DNA from: Bradyrhizobium sp. Ai1a-2
GTDB lineage: Bacteria > Pseudomonadota > Alphaproteobacteria > Rhizobiales > Xanthobacteraceae
DNA length: 64,000 nucleotides
NCBI RefSeq assembly: GCF_000426245.1
Contig: NZ_AUEZ01000018.1
Location: 60,508 to 124,507 of the forward strand
Reading direction: 5' to 3'
Numbering within the stretch: the stretch's first letter is position 1; every line of letters starts with the position of its first letter. Position numbers and translations under genes: made by a program. This document shows positions 42,554-50,443 of the stretch, piece after piece. Below the pieces are notes generated by a model, which worked only from the letters and a program-made list of their open reading frames with translations, searched no databases and was not told where the DNA came from.

Positions 42554-43453
42554 ATGAGCACCGTTGCGCCTGTCGTTGAACCCGTCAGTCCGGCGCGGAC
42601 CTCGGGACTATCAGCCGTCTTCGAGCACACGCGCTATGTGCTCGGCGAGAACAAAGTCACCGCCTTCGCCTTCGCGCTGCTCATCCTGATCCTGTTCGCC
42701 GCGCTGTTCGGCCCGTATGTGGTTCCTTACGACCCGCTCGCCAGCGATACGTCCGCGGCGCTGAAGCCGCCGTCGGCGGCGCACTGGTTCGGCACCGATC
42801 AGCTCGGCCGCGACATCTTCAGCCGCGTCATCGTGGCGACGCGGCTCGACACCTTCATCGCGGTTGCTTCCGTCGTGCTGGTGTTCCTGATGGGCGGGCT
42901 CGCCGGCATCGCGGCCGGCTATTTCGGCGGCTGGACCGACCGCATCGTCGGCCGCATCGCTGACACCATCATGGCGTTCCCGCTGTTCGTGCTGGCGATG
43001 GGCATCGTCGCCGCACTCGGCAACACCGTGCAGAACATCATCATCGCCACCGCGATCGTGAACTTTCCGCTCTATGCCCGTGTCGCCCGTGCCGAGGCCA
43101 ATGTCCGCCGCAACGCCGGCTTTGTGCAGGCGGCGCGGCTCTCCGGCAATGGCGAATATCGCATTTTGCTGGTGCACATCCTGCCCAACATCATGCCGAT
43201 CATGATCGTGCAGATGTCGCTCACCATGGGCTATGCGATCCTGAATGCCGCGGGCCTTTCCTTCATCGGGCTCGGCGTCCGTCCGCCGACCGCCGAATGG
43301 GGCATCATGGTCGCCGAGGGCGCGGGATTCATGGTGTCGGGCGAATGGTGGATCGCGCTGTTCCCCGGCCTTGCTCTGATGATCGCTGTGTTCTGCTTCA
43401 ACCTGCTCGGCGACGGCCTGCGCGACATCGTCGATCCGCAGCGGAGGACGTAG
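42554..43453 (+). CDS. ABC transporter permease (DppC type)
   Basis: 299 residues, six spans, with the DppC/OppC features FGTDQLGRDIFSRVIVATRL near residue 78, FGGWTDRIVGRIADTIMAFP in the loop, and the conserved stretch VQAARLSGNGEYRILLVHIL then PNIMPIMIVQMSL of the EAA region. It pairs with the preceding permease. AGGGGTGA lies ahead of the ATG. Its stop is immediately followed by a family B repeat that separates it from the ATPase gene. Confidence 0.93.
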   Translation: MSTVAPVVEPVSPARTSGLSAVFEHTRYVLGENKVTAFAFALLILILFAALFGPYVVPYDPLASDTSAALKPPSAAHWFGTDQLGRDIFSRVIVATRLDTFIAVASVVLVFLMGGLAGIAAGYFGGWTDRIVGRIADTIMAFPLFVLAMGIVAALGNTVQNIIIATAIVNFPLYARVARAEANVRRNAGFVQAARLSGNGEYRILLVHILPNIMPIMIVQMSLTMGYAILNAAGLSFIGLGVRPPTAEWGIMVAEGAGFMVSGEWWIALFPGLALMIAVFCFNLLGDGLRDIVDPQRRT

Positions 43454-43500
43454 AGCATGATCCGGAAAAGTGGGAACCGGTTTTCCGACAAGATCATGCT
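43454..43500. repeat. Complete family B repeat within the ABC operon
   Basis: Terminal arms AGCATGATC (43454-43462) and GATCATGCT (43492-43500) are perfect 9-bp inverted repeats around the body CGGAAAAGTGGGAACCGG. This is the best-preserved copy in the window. It begins immediately after the permease stop codon. Confidence 0.85.
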
Positions 43501-43518
43501 CAAACAAAAGAGCCACGC

Positions 43519-45363
43519 ATGACCGCGCAGCCGCTGCTCGACGTCAGCGACCTCACCGTCGAATTCACCACGAGGCGCGGCATCGTCAAGGCAGTGCAGC
43601 ACGTCAATATCTCCGTGGCGAAAGGCGAGACCGTCGGCATCGTCGGCGAATCCGGCTCCGGAAAATCGGTGACTTCGTACGCGGTGATGCGCATTCTCGA
43701 CCGCGCGGGAAAAATCGCCGAGGGTTCGGTGATGTTTTCCGGCATCGACGTCAAGGCCGCGACCGAGACGCAGATGCGCGACCTGCGCGGCCGCGAAGTC
43801 TCGATGATCTTCCAGAACCCGCGCGCGGCGCTCAATCCAATCCGGAAAGTGGGCGACCAGATCGAGGACGTGCTGCGTCAGCACGTGCAGCAGTCGACGG
43901 TGGCTGATCGCGGCGAGAAGGCGATCGAAGCGCTGGAGCAGGTCAAGATCGCCCGCCCGCGCGAACGCTATCACGCCTATCCGTTCGAGCTCTCGGGCGG
44001 CATGTGCCAGCGCGTGGTGATCGCACTCGCGCTAGCCTGCAATCCGCAGCTCCTGATCGCGGACGAGCCCACCACCGGTCTCGACGTCACCACGCAGAAG
44101 GCTGTGATGGATTTGATCGTCGAATTGACAAAGCGGCGTTCGATGTCGACCATCCTGATCACGCATGACCTTGGCCTGGCCGCCGCCTATTGCGACCGCG
44201 TCGTGGTGATGGAGAAGGGCCGCGTGGTCGAGACTGCGAGGTCCGCCGATATCTTCGCCAGGCCCGAGCATCCCTATACCAAGAAGCTGATGCGCGCGAC
44301 GCCAAGGATCGGCGTGTCGCTGCGCGATCTGCTGCCCGAAGAGGAGGTCCTCGCCTCTCCCCGCTCGCGGGGAGAGGCCGACACGCTCGGCAGCGCTCTT
44401 GCGCGCCAGAGCGGGGCGGGTGAGGGGCTCTCTCCTAGCATTCCGCCCGTAGAGGCAGCCCCTCACCCCGACCCTCTCAGAGCGAGCTCCGCTCGTCTCG
44501 ACTCCGCGAAGGGCGGGGAGAGGGAGGAGCCCCTCCTCCTCGTCGAGAAGCTCGTCAAGGAATACCCCCGCCAGGGCGCAAGCGCGGTGCTGTCAAAATT
44601 GTTCGGCCGCAAGCCGCCGGTGGAGCAGGAGGTATTCCGCGCCGTCGACAGCATCAGCTTCCATGTCGGCCATGGCGAGAGCGTCGGCCTGGTCGGCGAG
44701 TCCGGCTGCGGCAAATCGACGACGTCGATGATGGTGATGCGGCTCCTGGACCAGACCTCCGGCCGCATCGCCTTCGATGGTGAGGAGATCAGCGAGATCA
44801 AGCCGCAATCCTTTGCGCGATTGCCGCTGCGCAGCCGGATCCAGATGGTGTTCCAGGATCCGACCGACAGCCTCAACCCGCGTTTCACTGCCGCGCGCGC
44901 GATCGCCGACCCGCTTCTGCAACTCGGCGACATCAGAAGCCGCGACGCGCTGCGCGCCCGCTGCGAGGAACTCGCCACGCTGGTCGGCCTTCCCGTCAAT
45001 TTGCTCGACCGCTTCCCGCATCAATTGTCCGGCGGGCAGAAAGCGCGCGTCGGAATCGCGCGGGCGATCGCGCTGCATCCAAAGCTCGTGATCCTCGATG
45101 AGCCGACCGCGGCGCTCGACGTTTCCGTCCAGGCGGTGGTGCTGAACCTGTTGCAGGATCTCAAGCAGTCGATGGGAATGAGCTACCTGTTCGTGTCGCA
45201 CGATCTCAACGTCGTGCGCCTGTTGTGCGACCGCGTCATCGTGATGCGCAGCGGCAAGATCGTCGAACAGGGCACGTCCGAAAAGGTCTTGGGCGATCCG
45301 CAGGATGCCTATACAAAGGAGCTGCTGACGGCGATCCCGCACCCGCCGTTGCCTGTTCATTGA
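43519..45363 (+). CDS. Fused double ABC ATPase (DppD-DppF type)
   Basis: 614 residues. The first nucleotide-binding domain has Walker A GESGSGKS, signature LSGGMCQRV and Walker B LLIADEPTTGLDV; the second has GESGCGKST, LSGGQKARV and LVILDEPTAALDV. The two domains energise the permeases encoded just upstream. The linker, residues about 279-336, is unusual: it is encoded by a family E intergenic repeat kept in frame and reads as low-complexity Ser/Pro/Arg-rich sequence with no counterpart in typical fusions. ATP-binding motifs are untouched, so function is probably preserved. Start at the ATG at 43519, after the family B repeat. Confidence 0.93.
   Translation: MTAQPLLDVSDLTVEFTTRRGIVKAVQHVNISVAKGETVGIVGESGSGKSVTSYAVMRILDRAGKIAEGSVMFSGIDVKAATETQMRDLRGREVSMIFQNPRAALNPIRKVGDQIEDVLRQHVQQSTVADRGEKAIEALEQVKIARPRERYHAYPFELSGGMCQRVVIALALACNPQLLIADEPTTGLDVTTQKAVMDLIVELTKRRSMSTILITHDLGLAAAYCDRVVVMEKGRVVETARSADIFARPEHPYTKKLMRATPRIGVSLRDLLPEEEVLASPRSRGEADTLGSALARQSGAGEGLSPSIPPVEAAPHPDPLRASSARLDSAKGGEREEPLLLVEKLVKEYPRQGASAVLSKLFGRKPPVEQEVFRAVDSISFHVGHGESVGLVGESGCGKSTTSMMVMRLLDQTSGRIAFDGEEISEIKPQSFARLPLRSRIQMVFQDPTDSLNPRFTAARAIADPLLQLGDIRSRDALRARCEELATLVGLPVNLLDRFPHQLSGGQKARVGIARAIALHPKLVILDEPTAALDVSVQAVVLNLLQDLKQSMGMSYLFVSHDLNVVRLLCDRVIVMRSGKIVEQGTSEKVLGDPQDAYTKELLTAIPHPPLPVH
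44354..44524. repeat. Family E palindromic repeat translated in frame inside an ABC ATPase gene
   Basis: CCTCTCCCCGC and GCGGGGAGAGG (44354-44377) form a perfect 11-bp stem with a 2-base loop, followed by GGGCGGGTGAGGGG, CCCCTCACCCC and GGCGGGGAGAGGG. This is the same multi-arm organisation as the intergenic copies at 5709-5852 and 17327-17444. It spans 171 bases, a multiple of three, without a stop codon. Confidence 0.8.
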
Positions 45364-45427
45364 GCAGTCGCCGGAAAGAAAACGGGCAGGCAGGCTTTCC
45401 AAACGCTCGATAAAACAGATGAGTTGG

Positions 45428-45452
45428 TGATCCGATTCAAGTCATCGGATCA
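45428..45452. repeat. Small inverted repeat TGATCCGA-N9-TCGGATCA
   Basis: TGATCCGA (45428-45435) and TCGGATCA (45445-45452) are exact inverted repeats with the spacer TTCAAGTCA. It lies between the ATPase gene and the AtzG-like gene, 33 bases before the latter start. It could be an operator for the GntR protein or a further short repeat; I cannot decide. Confidence 0.5.
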
Positions 45453-45484
45453 TGGGTGCGTTGAGATCGCCGGGTGGGAGCGTA

Positions 45485-45667
45485 ATGGCTGCGGACAAGC
45501 TTGATGACTATATCGACGCCGTCGCGACGGCGATGGGGCTGCCGGTCGAGGACGCCTGGCGGGCGGCGGTTCGTGCCAATCTCGAAGTCTCGCTGAAATT
45601 GGCGCGGATGGTGGACGAATTCGCACTGCCTGATGAGAGCGAGCCGGCCAGTGTCTACTCCGCCTGA
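45485..45667 (+). CDS. atzG: AtzG/HpxX-like small subunit (DUF4089)
   Basis: 60 residues from the ATG at 45485, preceded by GGGAG. The sequence runs LDDYIDAVATAMGLPVEDAW then RAAVRANLEVSLKLARMVDE and FALPDESEPASVYSA, the DUF4089 pattern. In cyanuric-acid degraders AtzG is a vestigial GatC-like subunit that is needed for the solubility and activity of the amidase AtzE; in purine degraders the homologue is HpxX. The AtzE/HpxY-like gene starts seven bases after the stop, confirming the pair. The name is by family and order. Confidence 0.9.
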   Translation: MAADKLDDYIDAVATAMGLPVEDAWRAAVRANLEVSLKLARMVDEFALPDESEPASVYSA

Positions 45668-45674
45668 TAGCGCA

Positions 45675-47066
45675 ATGTCCGACCAATCCCTGTCCGCCGC
45701 CGACATCGCGCAGGCCGTTGCCACGCGAAAGCTCTCAGCCTTGGAGGCAACCGAGGCCGCGCTCGCTCGCATCGCAAAGCACGATTCCGTGCTCAATGCC
45801 TTCACCGACGTCACCGCCGATCGCGCCCGCGCCAAGGCCAGGGATGTCGATGCTGCGATCGCGGCAGGCCAGACCGTCGGCCCGCTCGCGGGCGTGCCCT
45901 TTGCGGTGAAGAACCTGTTCGACGTTAAGGGCCTTTCCACCCGCGCCGGATCGAAGATCAATCGCGATCTGCCGCCGGCCACACGCGATGCCACGCTGAT
46001 CGAACGGATGGAGGCCGCCGGCGCCGTGCTGGTCGGCGCGCTCAACATGGGCGAATACGCTTATGATTTCACCGGCGAGAATGTGCATGACGGCCCGTCG
46101 CGCAATCCGCACGATCCGACGCGGATGACCGGCGGCTCCTCGGGCGGTTCCGGCAGCGCAGTGGGGGGCTGCCTGGTGCCGATCGCGCTCGGCTCCGACA
46201 CCAACGGCTCGATCCGTGTGCCGTCGTCCTTCTGCGGCGTCTTCGGCCTGAAGCCGACCTATGGCCGGCTGTCGCGCGCGCGTTCCTTTCCGTTCGTCGC
46301 AAGCTTCGATCATCTCGGGCCGCTGGCGCGAAGCGTGCGCGACCTCGCATTGTCCTATGATGCGATGCAGGGACCTGATGCCGACGATGTCGCCTGCACC
46401 GCGCGGCCGGTCGAGCCGGTTGCGCCGCTCCTTGCGCAAGGCGTCGGCGATCTCCGCATCGCCATCGCCGGCGGCTATTTCCAGCAGAACGTGTTTCCCG
46501 AGGCGGTTGAGGCCGTCGGCCGCATCGCCAAGGCGCTCAACGCAACGCGCACGGTGGAACTTCCGGAAGCCGCGCGCGCCCGTTCGGCCGCTTACGTCAT
46601 CACGACCACGGAAGGTGCCTCGCTGCATCTCGATCGCCTGCGCAAGCGGCCGAATGATTTCGATCCCGCTGTGCGCGATCGCTTGATCGCCGGCGCGATG
46701 ATCCCAGCGCCCTATGTCGACAAGGCGCAAAAATTCCGACGCTGGTACCGCGAGAAGGTGCTGGAGCTGTTCAAGACGGTCGACGTGATCGTGGCCCCGG
46801 CGACGCCTTGCGTGGCGCCGAAGCTTGGCCAGGTGAATTTCACGCTCGACGGAGTCGAACTGCCGGTGCGCGCCAATATCGGCATCCACACCCAGCCGAT
46901 TTCGTTCATCGGCCTGCCGGTGGTGGCCGTCCCGGTTCCGCTCGAGCCGATGCCGATCGGCGTGCAGATCATCGCCGCGCCCTGGCGCGAGGACATTGCG
47001 CTGCGGGTCGCCTACGCTTTGGAGCAAATGGGCGCGGCCGCCGCGCCGCCGCCGCGAGGAATCTAG
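45675..47066 (+). CDS. atzE: AtzE/HpxY-family amidase (1-carboxybiuret or oxalurate-type hydrolase)
   Basis: 463 residues from the ATG at 45675. The amidase-signature triad is present: Lys79 (GVPFAVKNLF), cis-Ser155 (MTGGSSGGSGSAVGG) and nucleophile Ser179 (LGSDTNGSIRVPSSF). AtzE in Pseudomonas hydrolyses 1-carboxybiuret; HpxY acts in the oxalurate branch of purine breakdown. The gene order with AtzG before and AtzH after points to this subfamily rather than GatA, because no tRNA amidation partner is near. The substrate cannot be fixed from sequence. It is within the operon under the sigma-54 promoter. Confidence 0.92.
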   Translation: MSDQSLSAADIAQAVATRKLSALEATEAALARIAKHDSVLNAFTDVTADRARAKARDVDAAIAAGQTVGPLAGVPFAVKNLFDVKGLSTRAGSKINRDLPPATRDATLIERMEAAGAVLVGALNMGEYAYDFTGENVHDGPSRNPHDPTRMTGGSSGGSGSAVGGCLVPIALGSDTNGSIRVPSSFCGVFGLKPTYGRLSRARSFPFVASFDHLGPLARSVRDLALSYDAMQGPDADDVACTARPVEPVAPLLAQGVGDLRIAIAGGYFQQNVFPEAVEAVGRIAKALNATRTVELPEAARARSAAYVITTTEGASLHLDRLRKRPNDFDPAVRDRLIAGAMIPAPYVDKAQKFRRWYREKVLELFKTVDVIVAPATPCVAPKLGQVNFTLDGVELPVRANIGIHTQPISFIGLPVVAVPVPLEPMPIGVQIIAAPWREDIALRVAYALEQMGAAAAPPPRGI

Positions 47067-47069
47067 CGA

Positions 47070-47468
47070 ATGGAAATCGATCTGCCCGACGTGCTTGCGG
47101 AAGTGACCGCACAATTCGAGCGCTACGAGAAGGCGCTGGTGTCGAACGATGTCGCCGTGCTCGACGAATTGTTCCGCAACGACAAGCGGACGCTGCGCTA
47201 TGGCATTGGCGAGAATCTCTATGGCTATGACGCGATCATGGCGTTCCGCGCGGCGCGCTCGCCGGCGGGACTCAATCGCAGAACCGACAAGACGGTGATA
47301 TCGACCTACGGTCGCGACACCGCTGTCGCCTCGACGCTGTTCTATCGCGATACCGCACCTGGCAAGGTGGGGCGGCAGATGCAGACGTGGATACGCTTCC
47401 CCGAAGGCTGGAGAATCGTCGCTGCCCATGTCAGCATCATCGACGAACCGAAGGATCCGAAGACATGA
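47070..47468 (+). CDS. atzH: AtzH/HpxZ-family protein (DUF3225, NTF2-like)
   Basis: 132 residues, beginning [20 protein letters not shown] and containing [32 protein letters not shown] and [17 protein letters not shown], the NTF2-like DUF3225 fold. AtzH has been reported to decarboxylate 1,3-dicarboxyurea to allophanate; HpxZ is its homologue in oxalurate catabolism. Together with AtzG, AtzE and AtzF this would complete the path from 1-carboxybiuret to ammonia and CO2. It starts three bases after the atzE stop, and its stop overlaps the GntR start as ATGA. Confidence 0.91.
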   Translation: MEIDLPDVLAEVTAQFERYEKALVSNDVAVLDELFRNDKRTLRYGIGENLYGYDAIMAFRAARSPAGLNRRTDKTVISTYGRDTAVASTLFYRDTAPGKVGRQMQTWIRFPEGWRIVAAHVSIIDEPKDPKT

Positions 47469-48193
47469 GTCTGGACGATCTTCCGCGTGGCCCTGCTGCC
47501 GCCGGACCGGAAATGCTGGTGCGGCGCGTCGACCGTCCGTCTCCGCAACAATCCAAGATCACACGCGCCGAGGAGTTGCGCCTGCAACTTGCCGACGAGA
47601 TCGTGCGCGGCGCGCTCGGGCCGGGCTCACCCCTGGACGAAACCGAAATAGCGCGCCGCTTCAACGTCTCGCGCACGCCGGTGCGCGAGGCGCTGCGCCA
47701 GCTTGCGGCGAGTGGCCTGGTCGAAGCGCGCGCCCATCGCGGCGCGGTGGTGGCGCAGCCCTCGATCGAACGGCTCACCGGCATGTTCGAGGCCATGGCG
47801 GAACTGGAAGCGCTGTGCGCGGGGCTCGCCGCCGAGCGGATGACGGCTGCAGACCGGCATGCACTCGAAGCCGTGCATGAGGAATTGCGCGTGCTCAGCT
47901 ACACCGGCAATCCCGAGCGCTTTCACGAGGTCAACGAGCGCTTCCACAACACGATCTATGCCGGCTCGCACAACGACTATATCGCCGAGATGACGCTGGC
48001 GACGCGAGTCCGCGTGCAGCCGTTCCGCCGCGCCCAGTTCCGCAATCTCGGCCGATTGGCAAAGTCGCATGCCGAGCACGACCGCGTCGTGGTCGCGATC
48101 CTGCGCGGCGACAAGACCGGCGCTGCCACCGCCATGCGCGCCCACATCACATTGGTGCGCGGCGAATACGAGATCTACGCGGTGTCGGTTTAA
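47465..48193 (+). CDS. GntR-family regulator with FCD domain
   Basis: 242 residues from the ATG at 47465. The N-terminal winged helix is [20 protein letters not shown] then [20 protein letters not shown], the FadR/VanR-type recognition region. The C-terminal FCD domain has [20 protein letters not shown] and [19 protein letters not shown] with His residues that normally bind a metal and effector carboxylate. Because its start overlaps the AtzH stop, it is made as part of the catabolic operon and most likely regulates it or the convergent atzF. The effector could be a pathway acid. Confidence 0.92.
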   Translation: MSLDDLPRGPAAAGPEMLVRRVDRPSPQQSKITRAEELRLQLADEIVRGALGPGSPLDETEIARRFNVSRTPVREALRQLAASGLVEARAHRGAVVAQPSIERLTGMFEAMAELEALCAGLAAERMTAADRHALEAVHEELRVLSYTGNPERFHEVNERFHNTIYAGSHNDYIAEMTLATRVRVQPFRRAQFRNLGRLAKSHAEHDRVVVAILRGDKTGAATAMRAHITLVRGEYEIYAVSV

Positions 48194-48218
48194 TTCCAAT
48201 GGTTTCGTAGTAGAGAGC

Positions 48219-48306
48219 GTAGGATGGGTAGAGCGAAGCGAAACCCATCAAACCGCAGGCAATGTCTCGAAGGTGGTGGGTTTCGCTGCGCTCTACCCAC
48301 CCTACG
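48219..48306. repeat. Family C inverted repeat between GntR and atzF genes
   Basis: CGTAGGATGGGTAGAGCGAA at the left is the imperfect reverse complement of the right arm ending CTACCCACCCTACG. It lies in the convergent gap between the GntR and allophanate hydrolase genes, ending four bases from the atzF stop codon, and is a likely bidirectional terminator. Confidence 0.75.
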
Positions 48307-48309
48307 GCG

Positions 48310-50103
48310 TTAGACCGTAGTAGTCTCCGCCACGAACGTGCGCCAGCCGCCGAAGGCAGAGATGTCACGCGCGCCGTTGATGGCTGCGGGCTCCACGAGG
48401 AAACCTTTCACCTCGCGTCCGTCTGCCAAGCGAACAGTGCCGATCGAAAGTGGCGCGGGGATCGCGGCGACGAACTTGCCGAAGGATGGCGGCGAGAGTG
48501 CCCAGAGCTCGAGCTTGATCGATGCGCCGCTGCCCGCCTCGACACGCAGCATGCCCGGTTTGGGCGGCGTGGTGCCGAGTGCATAGAGCCTGTAGTCCGG
48601 CGCGGTCGTGGCCTCCTCGAGCAGGCGTCCGCCGAGCGTCTGCAATTCGCCGTTCAGCGCCATACCGGACAGATGCGCGCCGACGACGGCGATAGGAATG
48701 TCCTCGCCGTTTGACGGCGGCAGTGGAACGAGCGGCGGCTGCGGCAGCGATTTCGCGCCGATCGGCAGTTTGGTGTCGGCATGGAACACGCGGCCGATGC
48801 TGGCAAGCAGCGCGTCGCGGCCGGCCGGCGCCAGCAGCGTGATGCCGAACGGCGCGGCGTCCGGCCGCATCGCCCAGGGCAGCGCGAGGCCGCAGAGGTC
48901 GAGCAGGTTGACGAAATTGGTATAGGTGCCGAGCCGGCTGTTGAGCTCGATCGGATTGGCCAGCACCTGCGCGGTGGAATAGACCGTCGGCGCCGTCGGC
49001 AGCACGATCGCATCCATCGAGGCGAAGGCGCGCTCGGCGACCCGGCGCAGCGCCTGCAGCCGATAGAGCGCCGCGAAGGTCTCGGCGGCGGTCAGCCGCG
49101 CACCGGCCGCGGTGATCTCGCGCGTCACCGGATGGATCGACTCCGGCGACGAGGCGAGCAGGTTGCGGATCACCAGATAGCGCTCGGCAACCCACGGGCC
49201 CTCATAGAGCAGACGCGCGGTCTCATAGAACGGCTCGAGGTCGAATTCGACCAGCGTCGCGCCGAGCGCGGCCCAGCGTTCGACCGCTTCCGCATAGAGT
49301 TGCTCGCACTGGCGGTCGCCGAAGAGGATCAACTGCCCTTTGCGCGGGATGCCCAGCCGAAGCTTGGCGGGAAACTCCGTCATCCCGGCAAGCGGCCGGT
49401 CCCGCGAGAACGGGTCGGCGCCATCGGGGCCGGCCATCACCTTCAGCGCGGTCATGGCGTCGTCGACGGTCAGCGAGAACACCGAGATGCAATCGAGCGT
49501 GCGGCAGGCCGGCACCACGCCGGCAGTCGAGATCAGTCCGAGGCTCGGCTTCAGCCCGACGATGTTGTTGAGCATCGCCGGCACACGGCCGCTTCCCGCG
49601 GTATCCGTGCCGAGCGCGAGCGGCACCAGGCCTGCGGAAACCGCGACCGCCGAGCCCGAGCTCGATCCGCCCGGAATGAGGTCGTCGCGGATCGGATTCC
49701 TGGGGACGCCGTAAGGCGAGCGCACGCCGACGAGCCCGGTCGCGAACTGGTCGAGATTGGTCTTGCCGATGATGATGGCGCCGGCCGCGCGCAACCGCGC
49801 GACGGCGGTCGCGTCATGCGCCGGCATGTAGGAGAAGGCCGGGCAGGCCGCCGTGGTCGGCATCCCCAGCGCGTCGATATTGTCCTTCACCGCGACCGGC
49901 ACGCCATAAAGCGGCAGCTGCGCGGCGTCCTTGCCGGCCAGCGCCTCGGCTTCCGCCAGCGCGTCCTTCTCGTCGCGCAGGGTGATGAAGACGGCGCGAT
50001 CGCCGTGGTCGCGGATGCGCTGAAAACTGCGCGCGACCGTTTGCGCAGGCGTCATGGTGCCGGCGCGGTGCGCAGCGACGATCTCAGCGACGGTTTCAGT
50101 CAC
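48310..50103 (-). CDS. atzF: Allophanate hydrolase (AtzF type)
   Basis: 597 residues, close to AtzF's length. The amidase domain has Lys73 (YGVPVAVKDNIDALG), cis-Ser147 (LIPGGSSSGSAVAVS) and Ser171 (ALGTDTAGSGRVPAMLNNIV). A C-terminal domain of about 130 residues (IAVVGAHLSGMALNGELQTL, then APDYRLYALGTTPPKPGMLR) matches the second AtzF domain, absent from other amidases, which handles the decarboxylated product. The enzyme converts allophanate to two ammonia and CO2. It faces the atzGEH-GntR operon and completes its pathway, but has its own promoter in the next gap, so regulation need not be identical. Confidence 0.94.
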   Translation of the reverse strand: MTETVAEIVAAHRAGTMTPAQTVARSFQRIRDHGDRAVFITLRDEKDALAEAEALAGKDAAQLPLYGVPVAVKDNIDALGMPTTAACPAFSYMPAHDATAVARLRAAGAIIIGKTNLDQFATGLVGVRSPYGVPRNPIRDDLIPGGSSSGSAVAVSAGLVPLALGTDTAGSGRVPAMLNNIVGLKPSLGLISTAGVVPACRTLDCISVFSLTVDDAMTALKVMAGPDGADPFSRDRPLAGMTEFPAKLRLGIPRKGQLILFGDRQCEQLYAEAVERWAALGATLVEFDLEPFYETARLLYEGPWVAERYLVIRNLLASSPESIHPVTREITAAGARLTAAETFAALYRLQALRRVAERAFASMDAIVLPTAPTVYSTAQVLANPIELNSRLGTYTNFVNLLDLCGLALPWAMRPDAAPFGITLLAPAGRDALLASIGRVFHADTKLPIGAKSLPQPPLVPLPPSNGEDIPIAVVGAHLSGMALNGELQTLGGRLLEEATTAPDYRLYALGTTPPKPGMLRVEAGSGASIKLELWALSPPSFGKFVAAIPAPLSIGTVRLADGREVKGFLVEPAAINGARDISAFGGWRTFVAETTTV

Positions 50104-50443
50104 GTGGTGCCCCGGTCCGTTGGTGGCCGATCTCCGTCGTGGTGGGCAGTGCTCGGCCTGACAAAACCCAAGCCTGATCGAAGCAAGCGATGTGCCATTG
50201 TGTACATTTATCGCTCTGGCGCATTTGGGGAAATAGCGACGTAATCTCAGTTATTTAAGATAATCGTTCGGGATTGGCGAGGGCGCGCGGCGCCTACCGT
50301 CCGCGAGGCTTCTGCCTAATTTTTGGGCGTCTATCGCAGGCGTCGCGATCCTCGATCCGCGGCGCGCGGCGACATTGCCTGACGGTGGGATAGTCGCGTA
50401 GAGCAGAGCCAGCCCCGCCAAAGAGGGCATGTGAGGGAGCCCC
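50104..50443. other. Divergent promoter region of atzF and feruloyl-CoA synthase
   Basis: 340 bases without a gene. It has the most AT-rich patch in the area, CAGTTATTTAAGATAATCG near 50248, likely promoter material, and TTGTGTACAT at 50198-50207, a near match to FadR/FCD-type GntR operators of the form TNGTNNACNA. Whether the GntR protein acts here is unproven. Confidence 0.4.
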
